Of a stretch of 64,000 nt of DNA, positions 17,036 to 25,451 are shown piece by piece. The notes under the pieces are model-generated. The model had not been told where the DNA came from. It ran no database searches and saw only the letters and a program-made list of their open reading frames with translations. Position numbers and translations under genes: made by a program. This stretch comes from Actinocorallia sp. API 0066. GTDB taxonomy: Bacteria > Actinomycetota > Actinomycetes > Streptosporangiales > Streptosporangiaceae. Each line of letters begins with the position of its first letter. The stretch's first letter is position 1. The stretch lies in contig NZ_JAJLQY010000011.1 of the NCBI RefSeq assembly GCF_020991275.1, positions 62,001 to 126,000 on the forward strand. The letters are read 5' to 3'.

Positions 17036-18427
17036 ATGCCGAATCCTGGTGTGCGTACTCGCATCGCGCCTTCGCCGACGGGCATGTTTCATGTGGGGAA
17101 TGCCCGGTCCGCCCTGTTCAACTGGGTTGTGGCCAAGCAAGTCGGCGGGGTGATGGTACTGCGGATCGAGGACACCGACGCGGAGCGCAACACCCAGGCC
17201 GGGGTCGACTCGATTCTTGGGGCGATGGCGTGGCTCGGGATGGGGCCGGAAGAGTATGAAGGCCCCTACTTCCAGTCGGCGAACGCCGGGAAACACCGTG
17301 CGGCCGTCGAGGAGCTCTACGCCAAGGGCCTCGCCTACCGGTGTCAATGCACACGGGACGACGTGATCGCACGGACCGGCGACTCCAACAAGGGATACGA
17401 CGGGTTCTGTCGCGACCGTGGACTCACGGAAGGCGCCATGCGCTTCCGCACACCGGATGACGGCGAGACGGTCGTCGTGGACCTGGTGCGCGGCAAGCCG
17501 ACGTTTGAGAACGCGGTCCTGGAGGATTTCGTCATAGCGCGCAGCGATGGATCGGCGACGTTCCTCCTCGCCAACGTGGTCGATGACGTCCTCATGGGGA
17601 TTACCCATGTGATCCGGGCTGAGGAGCATCTGTCGAACACCCCGAAGCAGCAACTGCTGTGGGACGCGCTCGGACATGAGCCACCGGTGTGGGCGCACGC
17701 GCCGGTTCTGGTGAACGACAGGCGCCAGAAGCTGTCGAAGCGCCGGGACCGGGTCGCGCTGGAGGACTTCCGGGACGAGGGCTACCTGCCCGAAGCGATG
17801 CGCAACTACCTGATGCTGCTGGGATGGGGTCTCGGGGAGAACCGGGAGATCGTCCCCTGGGAGGAAATCGTCGCCGAGTTCCGTCTCTCTGACGTGAACC
17901 CGTCGCCCGCGTTCTTCGATGTGAAGAAGCTGCGGGCGTTCAACGGTGAGTACATCCGGGCGATGGAGCAGGGGGCGTTCATCGAGGCATGCCGCCCGTG
18001 GGTCGAAGGCCCCGATGTGCCGTGGGCGGCTGAGGCGTTCGATCCCGGCGCCTTCACGGTCCTCGCGCAGCTGGCACAAACCCGTGTCGCGGTGCTGAGT
18101 GAGATCGTCACAATGGTCGACTTCGCATTTTTCGACGAGCCGGTCGCTGACGCGGACTCCTGGTCGAAGGCGATGAAGGAAGGCAGCGCCGACCTCCTCA
18201 CTGCGACGATCGCCGCCTACACCGACGCTCCTTGGGAAGCGGCCGTCTTGAAGGAACACCTCGAAGTGATCGGCGCTGAGCGTGGGCTGAGGCTCGGAAA
18301 GGCGCAGGCACCCGTCCGGGTCGCGACGACGGGCCGCTCGGTCGGCCTGCCGCTTTTCGAGTCCCTTGAGGTGCTCGGCCGGGAGCGGACCCTGTCCCGT
18401 CTCCGCTCCGCGGTCGCGCGCCTTTGA
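17036..18427 (+). CDS. Glutamyl-tRNA synthetase (probably an additional, cluster-linked copy)
   Basis: 463 residues, class I aminoacyl-tRNA synthetase. The HIGH-type motif is in [18 protein letters not shown], the KMSKS-type motif is [11 protein letters not shown], and the catalytic pocket [10 protein letters not shown] is intact. The Cys-rich insert has [10 protein letters not shown]. It ends five bases before the end of the ligase gene on the opposite strand. Housekeeping gltX is usually elsewhere in actinobacteria, so this copy may serve the neighbouring biosynthetic genes by supplying glutamyl-tRNA, as extra GluRS genes do in some RiPP clusters; that is inference. If no other gltX exists in the genome, it is simply the essential enzyme. 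Confidence 0.9.
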   Translation: MPNPGVRTRIAPSPTGMFHVGNARSALFNWVVAKQVGGVMVLRIEDTDAERNTQAGVDSILGAMAWLGMGPEEYEGPYFQSANAGKHRAAVEELYAKGLAYRCQCTRDDVIARTGDSNKGYDGFCRDRGLTEGAMRFRTPDDGETVVVDLVRGKPTFENAVLEDFVIARSDGSATFLLANVVDDVLMGITHVIRAEEHLSNTPKQQLLWDALGHEPPVWAHAPVLVNDRRQKLSKRRDRVALEDFRDEGYLPEAMRNYLMLLGWGLGENREIVPWEEIVAEFRLSDVNPSPAFFDVKKLRAFNGEYIRAMEQGAFIEACRPWVEGPDVPWAAEAFDPGAFTVLAQLAQTRVAVLSEIVTMVDFAFFDEPVADADSWSKAMKEGSADLLTATIAAYTDAPWEAAVLKEHLEVIGAERGLRLGKAQAPVRVATTGRSVGLPLFESLEVLGRERTLSRLRSAVARL

Positions 18428-18432
18428 GCGAG

Positions 18433-19764
18433 TCACGGGCACCGCGCTGAGGGAAGAGTCAGTCCGAAGGGCGCGGTGACCTCACCGAAGGACGTCCCGA
18501 ACTGGCTGTCCGCAAGGTGGAACAGGTGGGGGGCGACCATGCCGATCGGAATTCCGGCGGGAAGGTCCGCACGCCGAAGATCCGCTCGGAGTTGCCAGCC
18601 TCGGACCCACGGCCGCACGGTCAGGGTCCCCTGCCCTGTTCCATCGTTGGTCAGCCAGCGGGTTCCGTCCCACACGACTCCGCATTCGAACGGGGCACTG
18701 TCGGCGTGGGCCGAGGCACCAAAAACGGTGACGACGTCCGAGGTGAGCGCTGTCGAGACCAGGGGGCCGAGATCGGGCAGCGAGAATCCGGCGCGTGCGA
18801 GCACCGTCGCCGCGTGGAGCAGGACTCTCACCTGTGACGGGACCGTCTCGAATGCGGAAGTGAGGCGGGTGGTCAGCTCGGTGGGTCGGTAGCCGTCCGT
18901 GGTGAGGATGCCGTCCGAGGCGAACGACCCACGGTAACCGAACCGATCGCGCAGGAAGGCGCCCGCGCTTTCGGTGATCTGCCTCAGCTCTCCTGAGCGC
19001 GGGTGTTCTCCGAGTGGCACCGCGCCCGCCCACAGGAACGTCCCGGTGGAGGGCCGGGGCAGGGAGAGCAGTTCCATCGGGGGAAAGGCCGCGATCCCTT
19101 CGGCGGTGACGATGCCATGCACCCGGCAGGGAAGACCTTCGAGAAGCGGCATCAACCTGACCCGCAAGTCGTGGGCCTGTGACGGAAACGCCTGCGGCGG
19201 CACGTTCTGCCACCACCAGATGCCCTCCGCTCCCGCCCTCGGCCCGTGCCCGCGATGCTGGCAGCTCGCCACCACTCCCCGGCCTTCGTTGACCTCGTCC
19301 GCCAGTCTCGCGACGGCGTGCGTGGAGTCGCAGGTCAGCGCTGGCACACGGTCGATTCCCGCCAGGTCCCAGAGGGGATCGATGAGCATCTTGTCCTCGA
19401 CCAGCGCCCATTCGGGGCGGCGGCGGCCCAGCTGGGCGCGTCCGCCGATGAGCGGGGGAAGCAGCGGATCTGGGATGATCATGACGGCCCGGTTCACCGG
19501 ATCGAAGTCGTCCAGCCGGGAAGGGCCGAGCACCAGGCGCGCGACGACCTCGTGATGGAATTCAAGGTGGGCGCTCGGGCCGGAGATCTGTCGGCCGGGG
19601 GTGAACTCCCGCCCCAGCGCGAGGACCAGGTGGTCCGTCCCCGCGTTGACGAGAAGCTGTTCCCAGACGGGAGCGTCCTGCTCGTGCGTCGACAGGACGA
19701 TGACCGGCCGACCGGCCGCGACCTCGTTGAGCGCTTCGGCGATCACGCGTTGGATCTGTTCCAC
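18433..19764 (-). CDS. ATP-grasp-like ligase, peptide-ligase (PGM1-related) type
   Basis: 443 residues. An N-terminal pre-ATP-grasp part is followed by EWALVEDKMLIDPLWDLAGI (nucleotide-binding lysine region), GIWWWQNVPP, and the C-terminal catalytic stretch GYRGSFASDGILTTDGYRPT ending ELTTR. Members of this family join carboxylates to amines with ATP. The normal metal ligand motif is E-L-N-x-R; here the Asn is Thr, so metal binding may be altered. The start overlaps the end of the FkbM gene by 22 bases. Assignment is by motif only, and the substrate is unknown. Confidence 0.55.
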   Translation of the reverse strand: MEQIQRVIAEALNEVAAGRPVIVLSTHEQDAPVWEQLLVNAGTDHLVLALGREFTPGRQISGPSAHLEFHHEVVARLVLGPSRLDDFDPVNRAVMIIPDPLLPPLIGGRAQLGRRRPEWALVEDKMLIDPLWDLAGIDRVPALTCDSTHAVARLADEVNEGRGVVASCQHRGHGPRAGAEGIWWWQNVPPQAFPSQAHDLRVRLMPLLEGLPCRVHGIVTAEGIAAFPPMELLSLPRPSTGTFLWAGAVPLGEHPRSGELRQITESAGAFLRDRFGYRGSFASDGILTTDGYRPTELTTRLTSAFETVPSQVRVLLHAATVLARAGFSLPDLGPLVSTALTSDVVTVFGASAHADSAPFECGVVWDGTRWLTNDGTGQGTLTVRPWVRGWQLRADLRRADLPAGIPIGMVAPHLFHLADSQFGTSFGEVTAPFGLTLPSARCP

Positions 19765-20366
19765 GGGTATCCCTTGCGTCGGAGGATCAGGTTGGACGGG
19801 GTCCTGTGGAGCAGCTCGTAGCGGGTGCCGAGAGCCCAGATGATCCGGGCCGTCGAACGCTCGGGGACACGGTCGTCGTACTCGATCAGGACGATCCCCG
19901 GCCGGTGGAGGTCGGGGGCGAAGGAAGCCCAGACGTCCAGTTCGGTTCCCTCCACGTCGATGCTGAGCAGATCGATCGCATCGATGTTCGCCCGCTGGAG
20001 CAGGGAGGCGAGCGTTCGTACCTCGACACGGACGGGGGTGTAGCCGTGCCCGTTGACGTTGAGCCCGGACAGGGAGCTGCGGGGCCCGTACATCCAGAAG
20101 GTCCGGAGTCCGGGTGTCGCGGATACCGCGTGCTGGGACACCTCGCAGCGGCGGCGGGCCAGCGGCGCGTGGTTGCGGGGGTCTGCGTCTACACAGAGGC
20201 CGGTCCAGCCGCGGCTCTCCCAGTAGAGGGTGTTGCTTCCCCGACGGCCGTCCCCGGCGCCCACGTCGACGAAAGTCCCGTTGGAGGGCAGGTCGAGGTT
20301 CTCAGCGAGCCAGCGGTCCTCACCCCATTGGGAGTGGTACGGCTCGGGCTGGTTGTAAGGGTTCAC
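19743..20366 (-). CDS. FkbM-family methyltransferase
   Basis: 207 residues. GTG 20366 forms a GTGA overlap with the stop of the dioxygenase gene. It has SQWGEDRWLAENL, SAM motif I NGTFVDVGAGDGRRGSNT, VDADPRNHAPLARR, and the family signature DLLSIDVEGTELDVW. FkbM enzymes O-methylate hydroxyl groups of natural products. It is fifth in a six-gene coupled operon, so an O-methylation of the operon product is likely (inference). Confidence 0.85.
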   Translation of the reverse strand: MNPYNQPEPYHSQWGEDRWLAENLDLPSNGTFVDVGAGDGRRGSNTLYWESRGWTGLCVDADPRNHAPLARRRCEVSQHAVSATPGLRTFWMYGPRSSLSGLNVNGHGYTPVRVEVRTLASLLQRANIDAIDLLSIDVEGTELDVWASFAPDLHRPGIVLIEYDDRVPERSTARIIWALGTRYELLHRTPSNLILRRKGYPWNRSNA

Positions 20367-21037
20367 AGGGCGTACCCGAGGATGAGTAGCCGACGGGGTC
20401 TGCCGCTGGTGTTGGACGTGCTGGCGTGAACGAGGCGGGCGTCCCACACGAGGACAGCCCTTGCTTCCGCCGTCAGGAGTACGCTGTGCTCATCAGGCGC
20501 GTCCCTGTCGGACACCACCGGGCCGTGGTCCTCGGTGATCTCGTGGGTGACGTCGTGCAGGTGGCTCCCGGGCCAGACCCGGACAGGACCCGCTGACGGC
20601 GGGCAGTCGTCAAGACAGACCGCGATCGTGACGATTGGTTCGGTGATACCGCGAAGCCGGTAATAGGCGGCGTCGGTGTGCTTACGCACATCCTCGCCAA
20701 GAATCCGATCGGGTGCGGTTCCGGTGAGACGCTGCTTGTAGGAGATCTTCTCGTCGATCAGCCGGGCGTCGTCTCCCAGGAGAGCGCTCGCCAACCCGGA
20801 CAGGGTGACGGCGAGCGTCTGAGCGGTTGGCGCCAGGTCCAGAACCGGCTTGGCCTTGAGGACATAGGCGTCCCCGTCTGCGAGACGCCAGGCCGTCATA
20901 CGCCGATCAGTCAACGGGACGCTGCGAAGGATCGCGTCAGCCTCAGCACGCAGGCGCACGAGATCTTCGGCCGTGATCCGGCCAGGGAGGGTCAGGTGTC
21001 CCTCCGAACGGAATCCCTCCAGCTGGTTCGGCGTCAT
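20363..21037 (-). CDS. Phytanoyl-CoA dioxygenase (PhyH)-family Fe(II)/2-oxoglutarate oxygenase
   Basis: 224 residues. The iron-binding HxD is in EDVRKHTDAAYYRLR, the distal His in RLVHASTSNTSG, and the oxoglutarate-binding Arg in GRPRRLLILGY. The middle strand AGPVRVWPGSHLHDV is typical. Such enzymes hydroxylate unactivated carbons. Its ATG overlaps the end of the upstream methyltransferase gene by four bases. A hydroxyl group it makes could be the site of FkbM methylation, but this is inference from gene order. Confidence 0.83.
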   Translation of the reverse strand: MTPNQLEGFRSEGHLTLPGRITAEDLVRLRAEADAILRSVPLTDRRMTAWRLADGDAYVLKAKPVLDLAPTAQTLAVTLSGLASALLGDDARLIDEKISYKQRLTGTAPDRILGEDVRKHTDAAYYRLRGITEPIVTIAVCLDDCPPSAGPVRVWPGSHLHDVTHEITEDHGPVVSDRDAPDEHSVLLTAEARAVLVWDARLVHASTSNTSGRPRRLLILGYAL

Positions 21038-21678
21038 CGGACCGCCACCGGAATGACGAAGTCGGCGGTCGGTTTCGTCCAGCCAACCGGGACACGATCG
21101 GGTGGAAGCGTGTACCGCTGTTGGCTCCAGCCAGTGAATCGGTCGCTGAGAATGGCGGCGCGCGTCGGCGAGAGGGAACAGCCGGAGGAGAAGAAACTGA
21201 ACCGCCCGCCGGGCCGAAGGCTCGGCAGCGCGATGTGTTCGATGAACGCCTCGAAGTCCGCGTCGGCGAATCCGTCCGGCGGCCAGGTGTCGTACATGAT
21301 CGCGTCAAAGTGGGCCGGGGGAAACGACACGAGCTGCCAGGGGCGGACGAGCACGGCGGTGTCCTCCGCTATCCCGCGCACCACACGTTCCTCCGTCATC
21401 AAGGCGATGTGCGGATGCGGTTCGATCGCCGTGTAGCTGGCGGGCCGGTAGACGGCTGCTTGCTCCGCGAAGATCCCCAGCCCGAGGCCGACCTCAAGGA
21501 CGTCCGGGCGTGTCGTTCCGGCGAGCAGCGCCGCGGCGTGCAGGCTCATCAACTCCGCCTCAGCGAAGAACATCACGTAGGTATCTCCGAGGAGCAGCCC
21601 CGCCTCATCCATGCGGGCCTCCAGCCCCTGGAGCCGCCCGACGTGGGCTTGGTGAACACTGGTGAACGCCGCGGTCAT
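21034..21678 (-). CDS. Class I SAM-dependent methyltransferase
   Basis: 214 residues. SAM motif I is PDVLEVGLGLGIFAEQA, the acidic motif II YTAIEPHPHIALM, and the post-motif region HFDAIMYDTWPPDGF. The overall layout recalls guanidinoacetate-type methyltransferases (YDTWPP and RPGGRFSFFS), which suggests an N-methyl acceptor, but this is not certain. It overlaps both neighbours by four bases (ATGA each time). It is third in the operon, directly after the AdoMet synthetase that could supply its co-substrate. Confidence 0.8.
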   Translation of the reverse strand: MTAAFTSVHQAHVGRLQGLEARMDEAGLLLGDTYVMFFAEAELMSLHAAALLAGTTRPDVLEVGLGLGIFAEQAAVYRPASYTAIEPHPHIALMTEERVVRGIAEDTAVLVRPWQLVSFPPAHFDAIMYDTWPPDGFADADFEAFIEHIALPSLRPGGRFSFFSSGCSLSPTRAAILSDRFTGWSQQRYTLPPDRVPVGWTKPTADFVIPVAVR

Positions 21679-22868
21679 CGCTGCTCCCGGAAGTCACGAA
21701 TCGCATCCGTAGCGAGGAAACGTTCGGCCACGTCCGAAGTGCAGGTGAGTGTTTCGCGGACGATGGTCTCCGCGAGCGCTCGGTCGCCCCCGTCGGGAAG
21801 CGAGATGAGCACGAACCTCGGGTCGTCGAGCGGGTCGCCGTTGCGGGCGGCGATCGTCACCTCTGCCGACCGTCCGGTCTTTGCACCGATCTCCCTGGCT
21901 GCCCGGCCCGCGAGGTCGGCGTAGATCTTCCCGCCGTGGTGGACGGGGTTCTTGCCCGCCGGGGCGTCACCGGAGGAGGCCCGAAGCGGCTCGATCACGC
22001 CATGGCCTCGGTTTCCACGGCCGACGGCACCGCAGTCACCCTTGCCGAGAGAGGTACCGAACGGTGCCAGGTAGGCGCGGTTGGGTCCGTCTTTGGTGTT
22101 CAGGTGCAGCGTCAGCCGATACGCATCACGTAGCTCAGCCGACAACTCCGCTTTCAGGTCGCGGACGAGTTCCGCGTACTCCCGCCATGACCGAACGGAC
22201 TCCGGGTGGACCGGCACAGCGGTCGTCGCCTCGAAAGCGTCACCGTGCCGGACGACCATGACCTTCACGTCGGCGCCGATCTGCGGCCATCCCGACTCGA
22301 TGATCCGGCGTTCCAGCCATATTGCGAGCCGCGCCGCGCGGCCCGGCGCCGAAGTCCCCGTACAGAGAACGGTGTCGTTGCAGACGGTCTCCGAGGACAG
22401 CACTTTGTGCAGCTCGGCGGGGTTCTGTGGCGCATAGAAGCCGGGGGCGTGGTCCGCGGCCGTTCCGGCGGTGTTGAAGACTTCGGTGGTGAGGTGCGGC
22501 CAGATCTCGGGGCCGCCGAGAGCCTCGTTGAGGACGTCACGCACCACCCGTTCGAAGATCTCTCCGAGCGGCACGGCGACGGAGCCGACCCGGGCGGTCA
22601 TCTTCCCGATCAGGTGGCAGGCCACCGGCGTGATCACCTCGAACGAGCCAAACGACACCCGCGAACCGGCCCCGACCAGGGTCACCTTGTCGACCCAATG
22701 GTTCGGGATCGTGCCGAACTCCTCCAGACAGTGGGCCGAGTACTCGCGCGAGTAAGCATTGGCAACAAGGTCTGCGAGAGTGTCCGGGTGCCCGAGCCCC
22801 TTACGCTCCGCGCAGTCGAACGGCAGGTCGTCCGGGTCGAGGAGCCCGTCACGGAAGAGGATCCTCAC
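21675..22868 (-). CDS. Archaeal-type S-adenosylmethionine synthetase (AMAT, PF01941-like)
   Basis: 397 residues from GTG 22868, in GTGA overlap with the radical SAM stop. The diagnostic blocks of the archaeal family are present: CAERKGLGHPDTLADLVA, HWVDKVTLVGAGSRVSFGSF, a DIKVMGLRR-like block ADVKVMVVRHGDAF, and GAVGRGNRGHGVIEPLR then AGKNPVHHGGKIYADLA. It is unlike bacterial MetK, which normally supplies AdoMet in this phylum. It should make AdoMet from ATP and methionine or an analogue. Its place between a radical SAM enzyme and a methyltransferase suggests a dedicated supply, or a modified methionine substrate; both are inference. Confidence 0.82.
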   Translation of the reverse strand: MRILFRDGLLDPDDLPFDCAERKGLGHPDTLADLVANAYSREYSAHCLEEFGTIPNHWVDKVTLVGAGSRVSFGSFEVITPVACHLIGKMTARVGSVAVPLGEIFERVVRDVLNEALGGPEIWPHLTTEVFNTAGTAADHAPGFYAPQNPAELHKVLSSETVCNDTVLCTGTSAPGRAARLAIWLERRIIESGWPQIGADVKVMVVRHGDAFEATTAVPVHPESVRSWREYAELVRDLKAELSAELRDAYRLTLHLNTKDGPNRAYLAPFGTSLGKGDCGAVGRGNRGHGVIEPLRASSGDAPAGKNPVHHGGKIYADLAGRAAREIGAKTGRSAEVTIAARNGDPLDDPRFVLISLPDGGDRALAETIVRETLTCTSDVAERFLATDAIRDFREQR

Positions 22869-23755
22869 GACGAGGCCCTCTCCGTGACGAACGAGTAGGC
22901 GAGACACTGCGACAGGACCAGGACACGTCTGGCGGGGCACAGCTCGGCCGCGTCCGCCGCGCTGAAGGTGCCGTCGTACAGGTTCCCGTACCTTGCGGGA
23001 ACGGAGGCGCACCTCCGGACGTCTCCGGTCACCGTCACCTTGAAGGAGGACACCCCGGCCGAACACGGCGCGCCCCGAAAATCGGGGGGACCGTCCAAGT
23101 AGGGCTTGTTGAACAGGTACTGGCCGGAATAGCCGAGAATGAACTCCTTCTCCGCGTCGCTGTATGCCTCGGGATAGCGGCGGCCGTTCAGCACCCCCTT
23201 GAACACCTTGGCCCTGACCTGCTCGACACCAAGATCGGACAGCTGCTCCAGGTCGGTGACGAGACGACCCAGCAACGGCGGATAGAGCACATAGAGCGCG
23301 TCCACATCGAACCCGAGGGCCCGTAGAAGATGAACGTCCCGCGCGTAATCGGTAAGGCCGAGTCCCAACCGCTCCCGCTCGCCGATGTGCAACGCCGCCA
23401 CGATCTTGACGGTCTTGGCCGGATCGACCCGGCGGGCGAACTCCGCAACATCGGGGGTCGCCAGATTGGTGTTGATACTGATGTGATGCCGACGGGTGAG
23501 CCCCGCGCACAGGTCCACGAAACCGGGGAACAGGAACGGCTCTCCGCCGGACATGTGAACCAGGCACACGCGCCCAGTCTCATCGAACCGGCGCACCACC
23601 AACTGGGCGTCAGGCTCGTTCAGATTCTTGCGGTTGAGGACGTGTTTGATCTGCGGATGGCAGTACTCGCAGTCGAAGTTACAGCGGTTGGTCAGGTGCC
23701 AGTCGAACTCCCAGTCCCAGGGGGCGGGTTCCGACGTCATGGCCGACTTCCTCAT
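22865..23755 (-). CDS. Radical SAM protein
   Basis: 296 residues from ATG 23755 (GGGAG site; a start at 23740 after GAGGAAG is also possible). The [4Fe-4S] motif is in LTNRCNFDCEYCHPQ (C-x3-C-x2-C) at about residue 20, and the GGE motif is in VHMSGGEPFLFPG. The C-terminal third has CSAGVSSFKVTVTGDVRRC and a last Cys in SQCLAYSF, which may hold an auxiliary site, though not the full SPASM pattern. It is the first gene of the operon and the promoter must lie in the 328-base gap before the regulator. The substrate is unknown. Confidence 0.85.
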   Translation of the reverse strand: MRKSAMTSEPAPWDWEFDWHLTNRCNFDCEYCHPQIKHVLNRKNLNEPDAQLVVRRFDETGRVCLVHMSGGEPFLFPGFVDLCAGLTRRHHISINTNLATPDVAEFARRVDPAKTVKIVAALHIGERERLGLGLTDYARDVHLLRALGFDVDALYVLYPPLLGRLVTDLEQLSDLGVEQVRAKVFKGVLNGRRYPEAYSDAEKEFILGYSGQYLFNKPYLDGPPDFRGAPCSAGVSSFKVTVTGDVRRCASVPARYGNLYDGTFSAADAAELCPARRVLVLSQCLAYSFVTERASS

Positions 23756-24083
23756 GTCATCTCCCGACGTGGACGAACTGCAGATCGGGCTTGCGGGTAG
23801 TACGGAAACCACGCGACGGCCGGTCAGAACGGGCCGAGGACGATCCGGCCGAGGACCGGACTTTTGACAGGGCCGCCTCGCCGAGCGGGAGCCGCAACCC
23901 ACGTATTCGAGCGCGGCCCGTCCTGCGGGCGACAACGACTCGATCAGTACGGGCTCCATACACCTCAGGAAACGCCAGCGCCTCACGTCCCCGACAGCGC
24001 TCGACCGGTGCGCATGTGTGCAAACCGGTGTGCATTCATACTCCGGTCTTATCTTCTGGTGGCCAGAGAATTACGCTCGGGCT
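23756..24083. promoter_or_regulatory. Divergent promoter region between radical SAM operon and regulator
   Basis: No gene is seen. The direct repeat GTGTGCA occurs twice within 24010-24035, and a TTATCT hexamer near 24049 could be a -10 element for the rightward regulator. Confidence 0.4.
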
Positions 24084-25451
24084 ATGGAACGGCAGCCCAA
24101 CACCAAGCTCGCCAACCTCATCGCCGAGGCCGAGGTCTCCCATCTCGGCCTGGCCAGCCGCATCACGGCGGTGGCTGAAGAGTGGCGTGAGAACATACGA
24201 CCGGCCCATACCCAGGTGGCCCGCTGGATCGCCGGTCAACAACCGCGCGGCACCACTCCCGCGCTGATCGCCGAGGCACTCAGCCGTAAACTCCGACGCC
24301 GCGTCACCCTCGCCGATATCGGCATGGACAATTCCACCGACGCGCCGGAGACCGGCCTCGACTTCGTCGAGTCAGCCGAAGAGCTCATCAGCGGCATCGG
24401 CGCTCTGTGGACCGCCGACGTACAGCGCCGACGCTTCCTCACAGGAAAAGTGGCTGCCGTCTCCATCTCGCACCCGGCCTTCCAGTGGCTCCTCGCCGCA
24501 CCGGCCAGCCGTCCCGAGCGCGCCGGCTCCCAGCAGATCGGGATGTCCGAAGTCCTGGCGATCCGTGCCACCACCGCGATGTTCGCAGGTCTCGACAACC
24601 GCTTCGGCGGTGCCCACTCACGCACGGCCGCGATCCAGTACCTCACCGATCAGGTGACGCCGCTCCTCAACGGCTCCTACACCTCCGCTGTCGGTACCGC
24701 TCTGTTCAGCGCGGTCGCCGAGTTCAACCTCACCGTCGGCTGGATGGCCTACGACACCGGCCTCCATGGCCTAGCCCGCCGCTACCTCGTCCAGGCCCTC
24801 AATCTCTCCCACCACGCCGGAGACCGGCAACTCGGCGCAAGCGTGCTGTCCGCCATGTCCCACCAGGCCAACTACCTCGGCGAACACACCGAAGCCCTCA
24901 CGTTCGCCCGCGCCGCGACCCAGGCGATTCACGATCGTCCCAGCGCGCTTCTGGAAGCCCAGTTCGCCGCGATGCAGGCAAGGGCCGCCGCAGCGATCCC
25001 CGGCCGAGAGTCCGAATGCCTCTCAGCTCTCGCTACGGCCGAAGCGGCTTTCATCCGCCACCGTCCCTGCGAAGGCCCGGAGTGGATCGCCTACTTCGAC
25101 GAATCAGAACTTTCTGACGAGTTCGCCCACTGCTTCCGTGACCTCAACCGTCCCGCCGAGGCCAGGCGCTATGCCATGCAATGCCTCGACGCGGAGACCG
25201 CCGACTACAGCCGCAGCCGCACGTTCTCCCGCCTGGTCCTCGCCGCCGCCCTACTCTCCCAGAACGAACTCGAAGAAGCCTGCGTTGTCGTAACCGCAGC
25301 ACTACCTCGCATCCAAGAAACTGGCTCCACCCGCTGCCGCACTTATCTTCGCGACCTGCGCACCAGGCTCAACACCCACGCCGACCACCCAGATGTTCGT
25401 GAACTGATGATCCATATCAGCCGGGTTCTCCGCCCCACACGGCCTCAATAA
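24084..25451 (+). CDS. Probable transcriptional regulator with helix-turn-helix and TPR-like repeats
   Basis: 455 residues counted from ATG 24084 (a GTG further upstream is possible; no strong ribosome site). The N-terminal 80 residues (TKLANLIAEAEVSHLGLASR, then HTQVARWIAGQQPRGTTPAL) read as an HTH of the type seen in actinomycete regulators with long helical C-termini. The rest is alpha-helical with repeated Ala/Leu patterns (LHGLARRYLVQALNLSHHAG, HTEALTFARAATQAI), like TPR units. It faces away from the radical SAM operon and is a likely controller of it (inference). It overlaps the convergent kinase gene by seven bases. Confidence 0.72.
   Translation: MERQPNTKLANLIAEAEVSHLGLASRITAVAEEWRENIRPAHTQVARWIAGQQPRGTTPALIAEALSRKLRRRVTLADIGMDNSTDAPETGLDFVESAEELISGIGALWTADVQRRRFLTGKVAAVSISHPAFQWLLAAPASRPERAGSQQIGMSEVLAIRATTAMFAGLDNRFGGAHSRTAAIQYLTDQVTPLLNGSYTSAVGTALFSAVAEFNLTVGWMAYDTGLHGLARRYLVQALNLSHHAGDRQLGASVLSAMSHQANYLGEHTEALTFARAATQAIHDRPSALLEAQFAAMQARAAAAIPGRESECLSALATAEAAFIRHRPCEGPEWIAYFDESELSDEFAHCFRDLNRPAEARRYAMQCLDAETADYSRSRTFSRLVLAAALLSQNELEEACVVVTAALPRIQETGSTRCRTYLRDLRTRLNTHADHPDVRELMIHISRVLRPTRPQ

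Noticed and set aside
16136-18442. A 768-codon minus-strand frame opposite the glutamyl-tRNA synthetase
   Set aside because: It is a shadow of the synthetase gene; the real synthetase motifs and codon bias are on the plus strand.
18433-24083. A RiPP cluster with a precursor peptide
   Set aside because: No convincing short precursor gene with a ribosome site was found near the radical SAM gene; a small-molecule or ligase-made peptide product is equally possible.
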